Part shown: positions 1 through 11,404 of the stretch, one piece after another | Position numbering within the stretch: position 1 is the first letter of the stretch | Layout: every line of letters begins with the position of its first letter | Source of the DNA: Sceloporus undulatus | Lineage: Eukaryota > Chordata > Lepidosauria > Squamata > Phrynosomatidae | Reading direction: 5' to 3' | Assembly (NCBI RefSeq): GCF_019175285.1 | Contig: NC_056527.1 | Location: 51,897,387-51,961,386 of the forward strand | Length of the DNA: 64,000 nucleotides | Program-made: the position numbers and the translations under genes | Notes under the pieces: model-generated | The model's database searches: none | The model's input: the letters and a program-made list of their open reading frames with translations, nothing else | Told to the model about the DNA's origin: nothing

Positions 1-803
1 ATGGCCACTTTCCTGAGACATATTTATTATTTCTCTTTCAACGATCTAACACAACACACACACCCATTTCAGATATCTTACCAAGCCATGTTTTTTTTTT
101 TCTAATGATACCAGCGAGGTTGCCAGAACAAAAACTAAAACAGGATCCTGTACCAGTAATGGTTGTGTAGATGAGGGAATTTCAGCAGGTGTTGCTTATC
201 TCACAACCAGATGGGTAGTGATGACTTTGGTAATTGAAGGGCCACTTACCTCTCATTCCCTCCACTAATACAGGAGCCCTCTCGGTTTTCAATCTGGCAA
301 CTCCAGACACCAGTAATGTCTTATATTTTGTAGCAAATGGCAATCATCATCACTCAAATTCTTTGGCAGTAAATTCCATACACTGGTCTTTGTGTTGTGT
401 GGTTCTCTCCAAATTGGATATTATTGTAATGAAAATGACTCTGAACCCTGGCGTATATAGGTTAAAATGATTTTTTAAAATTAGAGTTGTGAGAGTCAAT
501 TCATTTCTAGGTAAATCTAATGCTGAATTTAGCCCTCCATTTCTATGCCCATGGCTATCAAGAATCACTAAAAAGTGTTCCTTTTGGTAGCATTACATCT
601 CAGGAAGAAAGAATACAGCACATGTATAATACTATTGCCACAAAAGATAAAAAGCAGGTTTTGTACACATATGGTGGAACTGTCACAAAATAGAGCAATT
701 CTGAGGAAATTCTCAAGGGCTACTGCTACCACAAGAGATAAAATGGATCATATTTCACAATAATTCTTCTTTTACTATCTTAAGTGTTGTATACAAAGTG
801 ATT
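1..803. other. Intergenic, no gene recognised
   Basis: Only short, unconnected open frames are present, with no splice-like structure or recognisable protein. The only low-complexity feature is a short CA run near 50-63. I see nothing else I can name. Confidence 0.6.
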
Positions 804-1140
804 ACAGTACATACTCAACTATAAGTTAACCTCATATATAAGTCAAAGGCAGGTTTTGGAGCCAAAATTATAGATTTTGATATAACCTATAGTTAAGTTG
901 AGGGTGAAACATATGGTCATATAACAAAGGACAAAAAGAAAGGACAATAGAAAAGAAAACGATGCCAGAGAACTTAAACAATTTTCACAAATTAGGTTCT
1001 CCCAGGATAAACTAATCTCTTGCCTTTCGCCACTCTACACAAAGAAGGGGATGGTTCCTTTTTTGATAAGAGTTAAAATACAACACTTACAATGAACCAT
1101 GGATAAGTCAACCCAGGTTTTTGGAGTCATTTTTTTTTTT
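804..1140 (-). repeat. Non-autonomous DNA element with ACTGTA/TATAAGT termini, copy 1
   Basis: The left end (ACAGTACATACTCAACTATA) matches the reverse complement of the right end of a second copy at 10408-10815, so this copy lies in the opposite orientation. The right end still has the family's GGATAAGTCAACCC stretch but then runs into a T tract. A palindromic MITE starts 17 bp further on. The superfamily was not determined. It is a diverged and therefore older insertion. Confidence 0.55.
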
Positions 1141-1156
1141 TAACTAAGGCCCCATA

Positions 1157-1366
1157 CAGGCCAAAATAAAGCTGCTTCGGGTCACTTTGGAGGTATGCTG
1201 TTTAAATGATGCATGCGTATCAAGAGTCCAGAAGCCATGCCAATGGCACGACCCAGTCCTAAGGACTGGAACACAGCTTTGTTGCAGCTTCCGTACTCTT
1301 TGTACACATGCATCATTTGAACAGCATACCTCCAAAGTGACCCGAAGCAGCTTTATTTTGGCCTGT
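1157..1366. repeat. Palindromic (foldback) MITE, CAGGCCAAAATAAAG family, copy 1
   Basis: Nearly the whole element is one inverted repeat. The left arm starts CAGGCCAAAATAAAGCTGCT and the right arm ends with its complement, with the axis in CAGTCCTAAGGACTGG near 1255-1271. Arm similarity extends inward through the GATGCATG blocks. A second copy lies in STT3B intron 1 at 56604-56809. The ends resemble hAT-type CAG termini, but no clean target duplication is visible here. A transcript would fold into a hairpin of roughly 95 bp per arm. Confidence 0.75.
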
Positions 1367-1376
1367 CTATTTTTAA

Positions 1377-1456
1377 GTTTTGTTTTGGTTGTTTATTTAT
1401 TTGTTTGTGGGTTGTTGGGTTTTTTTGTTTGTTTGTTTGTTTTTGGGTTTTTTTTA
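1377..1456. repeat. TTTG-rich simple sequence
   Basis: Runs of GTTT and TTTG repeats follow directly after the palindromic MITE. This is low-complexity DNA with no coding content. Confidence 0.7.
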
Positions 1457-2260
1457 TGTGCTCATTTTTCAATCTAGATAAAACATATGAACAAGTATGT
1501 TTACCGGGCAATTCTATGCATGCCTCATTGATTTCTATGGGATGTATGCCCAAATATATTTGTACAGAACTGTAGATTTAGATGATTCATTTTTATGTTC
1601 ATTATCAACATGCATGATTGTTATCTTTCAATGTCTGAGTGGATTTTTAAATATTTGTTGAAATATTTTGACAAATCTTTAACTGAACATTTATTGCATG
1701 AAATATTTCTTCCTGTCTATCCTGACCACGATGCAATTTAAATTCATTGGGTTGATCCCAATGCGATTTTGATGGTGTTAATTAGTTTTAAAATGGTTAG
1801 TGTTACAGAAAATGCAGATGGTTAAAGGGGCATAACTTGCCAATTTTGCCCACAATGCCCAGAGCTAATAGCAAATTGAGCAGTTTTCAGTTCTGTGAAA
1901 GCAATGTCTCCTGCTATCCAGCTACAAACAAAAAAAACAAAAAAAAACACAAGTTGCTCAAGATTCTTCCATTTCTTTTGATATTGGCTGTCATCCCAAA
2001 AAGACAGCTATATAATATATCTACATACCTATAGGGGCTTCATTTTTCACACTGCAGCTTTTCTGTGTAGTTTGACCTAAAAAGTTTCTTTAAAAATAAT
2101 CTTTATCATTGGCAAGGTGATCAGCTGTTGAAGGAAGGAGAATGTTTATAACAAAAATTAAAACCTACACGGTGTAGGCAAAATAACATTCTGTTTCAGG
2201 AAGATATGGTTTGTGCCATTTCATTTTGACCAGTGATTTTTTAATCTTGCCACAATAAGT

Positions 2261-2306
<46 letters not shown>

Positions 2307-3325
2307 ATTGATGAAGGCATTTAGATGTAAAATTAAATACATTATAAACTGATTGCTGATGCAAATACAGACTTTAAAAGGTCTAGGTAGTTCATTCTAG
2401 TCCTGAAATGCTAATTAATTAAAAACAGACAGTATTGCCTAAAGACTTCCAGAGTAGGAATTGGTATCCTGACTCCAACCCCTCAGATACTCCCCAGCCT
2501 GCCTACAGTGTTGCTTTCCGAGCATTTAACAGTCTTACTTTAGCATGGTATATTTGTGCATTCCAGGAAAGTAGATAAATGTCAGCTGGAGAAACTCAGT
2601 GGCAGGCAACCAAATAAGCTGTCTAAATAGTGAAAGAGAAATCTGGGAGATTTAAGTGTTCAAGTGCCATTTAAAAACAGTGAATAAAAATGCTGTAAGC
2701 CTCTGAGAAAGCACTCACCTTTTATTCCACCTAAATAACAATCATCTACAGGATATGCTTTTTACCCATAGCACAGACCAGCAAGATAAGCAATTTTCAA
2801 CATTGAAATTCTAATCTAAAGCCCTTTTAAAAACCCACACGTACTGCACAAAGCACAAGGTTGGAGATACCTCCATAAACCCAGCAGCACATAGCATATA
2901 AGAATATAATTACAGCTCTTTAAGCTTTAGTTAAAAATAAGTTTTCAATTGGCTGGGACGGCTGATCTTGGAAAGTACATACCTATTTTCAGGTCTGGAC
3001 CTCCCATTAGATAGACTGAGGCATCTGTCTCAGACAACAGGTGCTAAGGGTGAGATATTTGTGGGCCAGTGCTTTGTGTGCCCCATGCCTCTTGCATCCC
3101 ATAAACCTTTTTGTCTATAGAGGATGCTGTCAGTGAACAACGCTCTTCCTGCTAGTGGAAGATTCTGCTATCAGTCTAGTTGGCTTCTGCCTGTGAAATT
3201 TAGGAAGAGAGAAGTGGCATCTTGTATTCTGTTACCCAAATTGCAAAGGTCCCAATAGGTTACCAACTCTCTTATTATTATCATCATTTTAGAATGAAGG
3301 TGGTGATGACAATGATTTACATTTA
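1457..3325. other. Intergenic, no gene recognised
   Basis: AT-rich sequence with scattered A and T tracts (for example 1927-1951) and one GT microsatellite at 2265-2305. Open frames are all under 70 codons and resemble nothing known to me. Confidence 0.55.
2265..2305. repeat. (GT)n microsatellite
   Basis: An uninterrupted run of about 20 GT units. Confidence 0.95.
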
Positions 3326-3578
3326 CAGTGGTACCCCGGGTTACGAATTTAATTCGTTCCGCCGCCGCGTTCGTAACCCGAAATCCTTCGTAAGCCGAAA
3401 AAGCCATAGGCGCTAATAGCGAAAGCCGCGATTTCGTGCGAAAAAGCGCCGAAAAGCACCAAAAAAATTTTCATAACCCGAAATAACCTTCGTAACCCGG
3501 AACAGTTTTTTTCTATGGATTTTTTTCATAACCCGGAAATTTCGTAAGGCGGCGCATTCGTATCCCGGGGTACCACTG
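3326..3578. mobile_element. Tigger/pogo-type MITE with TA target duplication
   Basis: The termini CAGTGGTACCCCGGGTTACG and its near-complement CATTCGTATCCCGGGGTACCACTG are inverted repeats, flanked on both sides by TA (3324-3325, 3579-3580). The interior repeats the GTAACCCGAAA motif several times. The ends match those of the 2.6 kb element at 36103-38728, which makes this a short deletion derivative of the same family. TA duplications and these ends fit the Tc1/mariner-Tigger superfamily. It has no coding capacity. Confidence 0.85.
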
Positions 3579-3582
3579 TATA

Positions 3583-3746
3583 TAGCTGTGTTAGTCTGGA
3601 ATATCAGTATGTGACAGGATCTTGTAGGACCTTTGAGTCTAATTGTGTGAAAGAAGCTGTAGCATAAGAAATGACTAAGTCCATGAAAGCTTATGCTACA
3701 ACTTCTTTCTCACATGTCTCAAAGGTGCTAAAAGATCCCTTTGCAT
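3583..3746. repeat. Foldback repeat fragment, GTTAGTCTGG family
   Basis: The left part (about 3620-3665, AGGACCTTTGAGTCT...AGAAGCTGTAGCATAAG) is mirrored by 3690-3745 (CTTATGCTACAACTTCTTTC...TCAAAGGTGCT). A related piece lies near 35225-35340 and a shorter echo near 60750. The family was not identified. It directly abuts the Tigger MITE to its left. Confidence 0.55.
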
Positions 3747-4137
3747 ACTTACATTTATATGCCACCTTTCCTTAAAGGAACATAACAGGTACTCCTTGCC
3801 AATTTCATCCTTACAGCCATCCTAAGATGTAGTGACTGGCCCAACATCACCCAGTGAGATTCATGGCCAAGTAGACATTTGAACCTGGATATGAAGACAA
3901 CAAGTAATAACCAATGGGAGCAAAGCCAGGAAAAGATGGGGGCTGCTCCCAGGAGTGAGTATATAAGAAGGAGGAGCAGGTTTGAAAGTTGTTGATGTTT
4001 ATTGTGCCCTGACAGATGAAGAGCCATTGAAGCTAGGTTAGGCTGCTGTGAGGGCAATTAGAAAGGATTTTAGGTACCCAAGAAAGGGATGAAGAGTGTC
4101 CTTAATAAAATTGTTATAGTATCCTGCAGGAAACATA

Positions 4138-4508
4138 GGCCCGTTCTTCACGGGCGGAAAGTACCTGCTCGGCATGTACTAGGGTTAGAAAGGAGTTTCG
4201 GACTCCTTTCCAGACACCCCTAACCCTAATACGCACCAAGTGCATACAAAATGGCGGCACTCATTCTACATGGGCGTCGCCATTTTGACGTTGCGGACAC
4301 TTAGCATCCACATGTCACATGGCAGAAATTAAGCCGCAAGTGCGCCATTGGCGACTTGTGGCGTCATTTCCATGCCGCAAAAAGAACCCGCTTTTTGCGG
4401 GTTCTTTTTGCGGCATCCAGGAATCGTGTGTTTTGTCCACTGCAGTTCCCGGATGCAGCAACCAGCAGTGCCGGCAGAACGCCCTTTTTGGGCACTCTGT
4501 AAAGCGCC
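4138..4508. mobile_element. PIF/Harbinger-like MITE, 3-bp ATA duplication, copy 1
   Basis: The left end is GGCCCGTTCTTCACGGGC and the reverse complement of the right end is GGCGCTTTACAGAGTGCCC, related to the ends of the copies at 16232 and 30751. The flanks are ATA (4135-4137) and ATA (4509-4511). Three-base A/T duplications with GGC ends fit PIF/Harbinger, although the superfamily is my inference. The element is CpG-rich and contains a perfect 20-bp hairpin at 4372-4416. No transposase is present. Confidence 0.75.
4372..4416. other. Perfect 20-bp hairpin
   Basis: The arms at 4372-4391 and 4397-4416 are exact reverse complements around a five-T loop; the left arm begins ATGCCGCAAAAAG. It sits near the middle of the Harbinger-like MITE and is probably the preserved core of that element's palindrome. 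Confidence 0.9.
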
Positions 4509-4511
4509 ATA

Positions 4512-6207
4512 GTGTTTGGTGACTAGTGGAGTCACAGGTAACCAGAAGGATAATAAAATACAAGAACTTAGAGAGAACTTAGTCTGTAAGGAAACACATA
4601 TAAAGCTGTAGAGAAACAATTACAAAAACAAGCTAAAGAAACTGTTAAATTGTGTAACTAATAAAGTATTTATACATCATATCTATTGTGAACACCAATC
4701 ACTAAAAAGATACTGTATTCAGCCTGACTTGCAAATTAATTTCTCACTTTATTTCAACAAGCAGCTGTCTGAAGTGATTTCAGAAAGACATTAAAAATGC
4801 TACCAACATTGAGAAAGGTCTTTTAGGTTTGGGCACATTAGATGGTGGGTGTGTGGCTGTCAAAGAATAGTTGGTGCCAAGCTGGGTGGAAATTTGAAAG
4901 CCAGAGTGCTGGCATCTAAAGACAGTTATAGTGTAGGAGACACTTAAGAGAGTTCCAGATCAAATCTCTCAGTGAGGAATTGGTGGGATATCATGAAAGG
5001 AGTGAAAGGTTTTAAGAAATTTTGGCAATGCCACAATGTCACTGTCACAATGGGTCTTCACAGTTCTCAGTTATATTCCAGTTATTTCACGATGATAGTT
5101 CAGTAATGATGTTAATAATAGCAATACATATACAGAGAAGAATGTGCCCAGTGTCTCTCCCTTGTGCATTTCATGTTAGAAAGTGATGGCTACATTTGCA
5201 AGCTTAGATCTTCGTGGTTCTCACTTTATAAATAGGAAAACACTGCCTCTTCCTTAACTTGTATTTTTCTTTGCTCCCTGGTACTGTGCTCCTTAGAGAT
5301 GAGAAGCTGCAGAAGAACAGGAAGGAAATTTTTATAAGCCTTTCTGTTTAAATCCTCCAGTCACTCTATATTAAGCCTCATCATCTACATGCCTTGTAAT
5401 GCTTCAGACATGAAGCACCTGGAAAAAGACAACAGCATAATGGTATTGCCACAACATTACAGCATTCCCATGGTGAGTAATAGACATACTGCAGTGTGGA
5501 GCATAATAAGGAAAAGTGCTGCTGCTCAAAAGGAGATATTGTATTAATCTACAAGCAGAACAGGTAACAGGTATTAATCAACAAGCAGAACAGCAGAACT
5601 GAATGCAGGAAAGACCACTACAGGTATGCTTAAAATCTGATACCCATTAAAGATGATAGCTTTCTGTTTGCAACTCCAGCTCCTTTCATTACTAAAATAA
5701 GACATGGAGAGTGATTAATAGACAGAATGCAACCCTGACATCAATGCTTTGCTTAAGCAAGGTGCTTCCCACTCAACAACTTAAGAACATTTAATTCATA
5801 AGAAGGGCAAGGACAAATTCATTGACAGCTGGTCTGTTGACAGCTCACAGGAAAACACAAAAACCTCTTTAAAACATTTTCTGTCTTTTAAAAATATATA
5901 TATATCCTTGGTTTTCCTGGTTTATTACAGAAATGCAGTGGCAGAACTAAGCGAGGCAACACAAATGGCTTTGGGGCTGTGAGTGACCAATGTGGTGCAT
6001 GTTGCCCACCCCTAGGTTATGCCACACATGCAGGGCATGGCACACATGACTCTGGCCTCCAGCAGTTCATTCCTGTTCCAGGTCCCTAGGCATTTGCCAT
6101 TTGGGGCAGCCATCTCCCTTTACCTAAGGTTGAGGCTGTGGTGCTGTTGCCTTCAAGGCAATTTCCCACAGGCCACCAATGGAACCAGGGCATTTCCTGT
6201 GGGTAAT
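4512..6207. other. Intergenic, no gene recognised
   Basis: Unique-looking sequence. The only structure noted is a small imperfect duplication at about 5543-5595 (ATTAATC-ACAAGCAGAACAG occurs twice) and a short TA run near 5893. No exon or named repeat is recognised. Confidence 0.55.
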
Positions 6208-6322
6208 TTGTAGTCTATCAGATACTGTTGGACTACAGCATCCATGATCTCTCCATAGTGGCTGTGCTGTGCTGACTAGGGATCAGTAAGAGTGGTAGTC
6301 CATTAATATCTGGAGAGCCACA
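6208..6322. repeat. Degraded foldback MITE, TGTTGGACTACA family
   Basis: It contains ATACTGTTGGACTACAGCATCCATGATC and, inverted, GTAGTCCATTAATATCTGGAGAGCC, typical of a common reptile MITE seen again at 18632, 52241 and 59194. It is diverged and has lost clear ends. Confidence 0.5.
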
Positions 6323-7058
6323 AAAGGCTTGCTCTTGGACTACCTAGATTTTTGCTTTCCTCCAGCATGTTTCTTCTGTTCTTCCACTTGCTGATCAAGC
6401 ATGGGACATGTTGCCTGGGCAACAGCCAGATGCTGGCCTTGACAGTAGATGCTCTTTTTTTTGTTCTCTACACCACCTGCCTGTCTGCCTCTGTCTTACT
6501 AGTCTGCTAGGCTTTTGTTTCAGGAATGGTACTGAGTGTTGGCATTAGGAGAACAGTGGCTCAGAAATGAACCTCCTCCATTTGGAAATGCACATCAATT
6601 ATTAGGTAAGCTTATCTCCAGTTCAGCTTGGCTGACCTCAGCACCAGCTGCTCCCCACCTTTCTCTGCTGCCAAACATACCTGGAAAAAGGAAAGGAAGA
6701 AAACCAACAGCAGGATAGCAAAGGAGCCATATTTCAGATCCCACTTTTCCTGACAAGTTGGGACATGGTGGAAGCTTCCAGCCAAATTATTTCTGACTGC
6801 ACGGACCATCATCTGCACTGTCTGGTGAATCTGTTCCCTAGACCTTCCAGTGCTTGGTCTTCAAAGGTCCAGGAATGAAAAGGGCTTACTACAGTTCCCT
6901 TGAGCATCTAGCAGAGATCCTTCTCTGAAAGATCAGAGTCAGAAGATTCTGAAATGTGTACATCCCTCCCTCTTTCCCCCATTCTTAATGATGAGCCCCC
7001 TCCAATAAAAAGAAAGCACTGGGAGCATCAAACAACACAAACTATGAAGAAAAATATA
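6323..7058. other. Intergenic, no gene recognised
   Basis: Pyrimidine-rich sequence with no open frame or repeat that I can name. Confidence 0.5.
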
Positions 7059-7165
7059 AGCCAGTATGGTCCAGTGGTGAGAGTGTTGGACTGGAACTTG
7101 GGAAATCCAGGTTCAAGAACCTATTGACCTATGAAACTCACTTGGTTGACATTGGACCCATCAGC
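7059..7165 (+). mobile_element. Sauria SINE, 5' (tRNA-like) part
   Basis: AGCCAGTATGGTCCAGTGGTGAGAGTGTTGGACT matches the tRNA-derived head of Sauria SINEs, including the B-box-like GGTTCAAG. It fades before the Bov-B-like tail, and a Tigger MITE starts about 15 bp further on. Confidence 0.75.
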
Positions 7166-7180
7166 CATTCTTTCAATTTA

Positions 7181-7395
7181 TAGTAGGCCCTTGGTATCCA
7201 CCAGAATTTGGTTCCAGGACCAAAATCAGTAGGTGCTCAAGTCCCACTATATACAATGGGGTAGTAATTTTTTTAATTTCCTTTTTAATAAAATGGCAAA
7301 AATCGAGGTTTGATTTTTGATTTTTTAAAAAAATATTTTAACCTGTGGGTGTTGAATCCATGGATGCAGAATCTATGGATATGGAGGGTTGACTG
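7181..7395. mobile_element. Tigger-type MITE, GTATCC family
   Basis: It begins TAGTAGGCCCTTGGTATCCA and ends GGATATGGAGGGTTGACTG, an inverted-repeat pair typical of Tigger-derived MITEs, with ATCCATGG inside. TA precedes the left end. Related copies lie at 8226, 26334 and 41729. Confidence 0.75.
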
Positions 7396-7732
7396 CATTA
7401 CTAAAATGCAATGGCATAACTATCATGCGAACCAGACCAGCATAAAAAGCGAGTTTTGGGGCATCTTGGGGGCATGGCATACAGATGACGCAGACCCCCC
7501 CAAGGTGCCCAGAAGCCGGCTTCAAGCCACCTGGCTGCCCGGAGCACCTTAAAGCCAGCTTCCATCCACGGCAAGGAGGAAAAGCCAAAAGGAGTGGTTG
7601 TTTGCTGCTTCTTTTTCAGGCAGCAAAAAGGCAGGTTGGAGCTGCAGTGTGTGGTTGCTGCAGCCCCAATCCGCTTTCAGAAGGGGCTGCTTAAAGCCAC
7701 CTCTTCAGGACAGTCTGTTTCATCACTAGTAA

Positions 7733-8017
7733 GTTTATCACATGGGACTTGGAGAACAGGAATGGAGTGGAATGGAAAGGGAGGGAAACGTATGCTGATG
7801 CCTCCAGAAGTCCCCAATCCGTTTCCCAACTGTTTCACAGCAGCCGATTTTGAAGAACAATTCTGAACAGTCCTTCAGAATCAACTGCAGTTGGGGAACA
7901 GATTGGGGACTCCCGGTGGCATCGACGACATTCTCCCATGCGATAACATGCGTTTTTCCCCCTTTCCATTCCATTCCGTTCCCTTCTGTTTCCGTCTCCC
8001 ATGTCCTGTGTGATAAA
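7733..8017. repeat. Foldback MITE, TTTATCACA family A, copy 1
   Basis: The ends TTTATCACATGGGACTTGG and CCCATGTCCTGTGTGATAAA are inverted repeats. Inside, GGAATGGAGTGGAATGG mirrors CCATTCCATTCCGTTCC and GTCCCCAATCCG mirrors GATTGGGGAC. Almost all of it is palindromic. A close relative is at 29591-29890. No coding capacity. Confidence 0.75.
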
Positions 8018-8225
8018 CATAGGTTTGAAGCAACAGCCCTTATAGGTTTGTTTTGAAGGAAAAGTGGGGAGGAAGACAAAATGTGTGTTGTCTTAAGTTC
8101 ATTTGAGAAAGAGCAACATAAAATGTAACTAATAAAGGTTAATAAATATTAAGGGGTGCTTTTAAAATTGCAAATCTACTTACTGTATTTAATTTATTCA
8201 TTTTCCCAGTTTCAGTTTGCTGACA

Positions 8226-8454
8226 CAGTGGGCCCTTGGTATCCTCTGGACTTTGGTTCCAGGATCCCCTGTGGATACCAAAATCCATGGATACTCAACT
8301 TTTATTAAATCCCATGGTGTAGTAGAATAGTGTCCCTTATGTAAAATGCCAAAATCAAGGCTGCATTTTGGAACTGATATTCTTTTGCATATTTTCAGAC
8401 TCTGGATGGTTGAACACATAGATAAAGAATCCATGGATAGATCTGCAACCTGTA
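8226..8454. mobile_element. Tigger-type MITE, GTATCC family
   Basis: The left end is CAGTGGGCCCTTGGTATCCT, and the right part contains CCATGGATAG followed by a diverged end near CCTGTA. It is the same family as 7181, 26334 and 41729. Confidence 0.75.
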
Positions 8455-8539
8455 CTCCCTCCAAAAAAATATTTTAAAATATTCCATAGGTTATTTTTTT
8501 TTGGGGGGGGGGGACTTTTCCTTAAGTATATTCCTGAAA

Positions 8540-8698
8540 ATATGCTGGCACGTCATTGCTACGCACACCATCTGGATGGTGCCGCGCTGCTGCTGCGCAC
8601 CCGTGACTTGCTAGGGTTGCGGGACATGTGCACACCCTGCCCCCAAGCAACCCAAACATGTCATGGGCATGCCGCAAAAGGCCCGTCTGTACCGGGCC
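8540..8698. mobile_element. PIF/Harbinger-like MITE, partial copy
   Basis: The right end CGTCTGTACCGGGCC is the complement of the family's GGCCCGGTACAGACG start. The interior is CpG-rich, like the copies at 4138 and 16232. The left boundary is unclear and no 3-bp duplication was found, so this copy is probably truncated. Confidence 0.5.
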
Positions 8699-8704
8699 AC
8701 AAAT

Positions 8705-9747
8705 ATTACACACACCATCTAAGCAATTAAAGATTATTAACCAGTTATGTCTAAATACAGGTTATTTTTTTAAATGGCATTTTGAGCAAAAACCTGAACC
8801 TCAAAAACCTCAAAAGTTGAATGGTGCTATTTTCTTTCTATCTTGTATTAATGTAAAATTGGGTAACAAAACATCACAATTTCTTGACCAGGGAAAACCT
8901 ATTAATTAGAAGACTTTTTTTTTCTGGAGAATTTTTTCTTCTGCTACTTACACTTGAATTCTACTTACTTTTGTCTATCTAATTCCATGAATACCTATGT
9001 CATTCTTAGAGCCGGATTTTTTAAAAAAAAATATTGACATCCATCCAAGTCCCATTCTCATGGACTTTAACCATATCATGGGTATATTTATAATCTTTTT
9101 CTCAAGAATGATTGTTCTTTCCCAGAGCAATGCAAATAGAAACCTTGGTCTAAGCTAGCAAAAGCAACCATTCATATGTGAAAAAAGAGCATAAGTGAGT
9201 GTGTATGAAAGAGAGAAAGTTCTTTATTATCAAGACTTACAGGAGGGCTGGATCCACCGCTGAAGAAAATTACTTCAAAATAGTTTTGGCTTCACTGCCC
9301 ACAGCATTCATTAAGTTCAGTGTGTTGAGCATTGCTGCAGTTCTAAATTTAGTGAAATGCTGCTTTCAATCAAGCTAATGAACACAGCAGTTCTGAAGAG
9401 GGTGAATGCTGGCTTCTTCTTCTACTTCTATTTCTTCATCTTCTTTCAGTAAGCTCTTTCTTAGTTCTTCAGTTTTCCAGACAGTGCGCCTCAGAGCAGA
9501 CTCAACTCATTGAAAACCTCCAGATCTATTGAATGGGCTTGGCAACTGAGTACTAATGGTCTGTATTGAACCCACCTATTATACTTATGATGTGGGATGT
9601 TGTGTGGGCCTGGGAGCCAGGAGCAGTCTCTCACATATGTCCTGAAATCATTGGTGAATAGTGACTTCTGTGTCAGTGCAGCAGTGAATCTATTCTGGGT
9701 TTTCATTTGAACGGTAAGTGCAGGACCTATCTGGGTTCAGCACCTAT
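8705..9747. other. Intergenic, no gene recognised
   Basis: AT-rich, apparently unique sequence with a CTT-rich patch near 9415-9445. No exon or named repeat was identified. Confidence 0.55.
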
Positions 9748-9968
9748 TTGTTGTTGTGTACCTTCAAGTCATTTCCAACTTATGATGACTCTATCATGGG
9801 GTTTTCTTGGCAAGATTTGTTCAGAGGAGATTTGCCATTGTCTTCCCCTGAGGCTGAGAGAGTGTGACTTGTTCAAGATTACCCACTGGGTTTCATGGCC
9901 ATGCTGGAAATTGAACACTGATCTCCAGAGTCATAGTCCAACACTTAAATCACTATGCCACACTGGCT
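9748..9968 (-). mobile_element. Sauria SINE, near full length
   Basis: Read on the minus strand it runs from the tRNA-like head (AGCCAGTGTGGCATAGTG) to the Bov-B-like tail ending in ACAACAACAA. All the conserved blocks are present, including the GAGAGAGTGTGACTTG region. At roughly 220 bp it is the most complete copy in the window. Confidence 0.9.
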
Positions 9969-10407
9969 TAAGACCTTAGATAGTGCTTTTAAAATCTAGA
10001 CACAACCCCAGTCACATGGACACTATGGCCCATGATTGGCTGAGATCATAACAACATTAGATCCAAGAATACTGATGGCAGAAATAGAATGAGCTTTGAT
10101 TGACATTGTTCCTATATCACTCTCTTTCCCAGATTCCATTTCCCATCAAGAGTCATGGAGAACTTTGAAGGGATGGTGGCTTGACTTGAAGCATGGTGCT
10201 TCATTGCCACTGTCATTTTCTACTGTGTGTGTTACCTCTGCTGAAGATCAAGAAAGGAGAAATGTGGGACCATGGGTTTATATAGGCCTGATTTCCTTGA
10301 GAGATTCTGGTTCAAGGTGAGTTGTCTCTGAGGTGTGTGAATCTGCCTGGTTTTTTAAGTTTCACTGTGAAGGTTTTCCTCTGTGAATTGGCCCTGCTCC
10401 CTACAAT
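9969..10407. other. Intergenic, no gene recognised
   Basis: No repeat or exon is recognised. One open frame of 74 codons (10096-10320) resembles nothing known to me. Confidence 0.5.
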
Positions 10408-10815
10408 TACTGTATATACTCATATATAAGTCTAGAAATTTTAGTCAAAAAATTGACCCAAAAAAACTGAATCGACTTATCCATGGGTCAATGTAAGTAC
10501 TGTACTTTAAGTCTTATTTAAAAAGGAACTATCCCCTGGTGAAATGCAAATGTATAATCTGTCCTGGAAGCATTGACCCTCCTCTACTCTCTCATCCATC
10601 CAATGTTTAGTGTGAGCAGAAACAGTTATGCCTGCTGGAATTTTATACATTCTTTGGCATTGTTTTCCTTTGCTTCATCCTTTAGATCCTTTGTTACATG
10701 CACCTAATTTTTACCCTCGACTTATCCACGGGTCATATCAAAATCCATAATTTTTACCCCCAAACCTACCCTCGACGTATACATGAGGACAACTTATAGT
10801 TGGGTATGTACAGTA
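10408..10815. repeat. Non-autonomous DNA element with TACTGTA ends, copy 2
   Basis: It starts TACTGTATATACTCATATAT and ends TTATAGTTGGGTATGTACAGTA, an inverted-repeat pair. Internal CTCGACTTATCCACGGGTCA blocks are mirrored within the ends. The copy at 804-1140 is inverted relative to this one. The superfamily is unassigned and there is no coding frame. Confidence 0.65.
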
Positions 10816-10948
10816 ATCCATTTTACCTCTCATAATGAGATGTCCACAGAGAGACAGACCTTAGCAATAAGACATACAAATTAAGTCCGTGTTTATTTTT
10901 CAATGACAATCCCATTACACATTTATTTAAGAGTAAGTCCTGTTAAGG

Positions 10949-11043
10949 GCTAAATACCCTAAAGATACCAGATCATGTCTGATCTTGGAAGCTAAGCAGG
11001 GTTTTCCATGGTTGGTACTTGGAATAGGAGACCATTGACCAGT
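10949..11043 (+). pseudogene. 5S rRNA-derived fragment
   Basis: GATCATGTCTGATCTTGGAAGCTAAGCAGG followed by GGTTGGTACTTGGAATAGGAGACC aligns with the central and 3' parts of vertebrate 5S rRNA, covering the A-box/intermediate-element region of the internal promoter. It has several substitutions and no terminal T run, so it is not a functional gene. It could be a lone 5S pseudogene or the head of an old 5S-derived SINE. Confidence 0.8.
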
Positions 11044-11206
11044 TACAAAATATAGTGCACTAAATGAAAGATGCATAGGTAAGAAAATCACATACATCAC
11101 TTCAAAAAACATGACAAATTTACCTAATTTGATTCTGGTATTCTTTAGCTTCCTTTAAGAAAAGACACAGCCTCAACTGTTTGCGTGTGAAAAACAAATG
11201 AAAGCT

Positions 11207-11404
11207 GTTGTTGTTGGATACCTTCAAGTTGTTTCCACTTTATAGTGACCTTAAGGCTTTCTTGGCAAGATTTGTTCAGAAGGGGTTTGCCCCTGCCTTC
11301 CTACAAAGCTGAGAAAATGTAACTTGCCAGAGTCATCCAGTAGGTTTACATGCCCAAGCAGGGATTCAGACCCTAATCGCTAGCACCTCCAATTACATGC
11401 AGCC
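11207..11404 (-). mobile_element. Sauria SINE, diverged
   Basis: It begins with the inverted tail (GTTGTTGTTGG, then CCTTCAAGTTGTTTCC) and continues through GGCAAGATTTGTTCAGAAGG and GAGAAAATGTAACTTGCC. The tRNA-like head at the right edge is eroded. Confidence 0.8.

Noticed and set aside
7841-8079. Overlapping frames at 7738-8079
   Set aside because: They arise from the arms of the palindromic MITE, which give open frames on both strands by symmetry.
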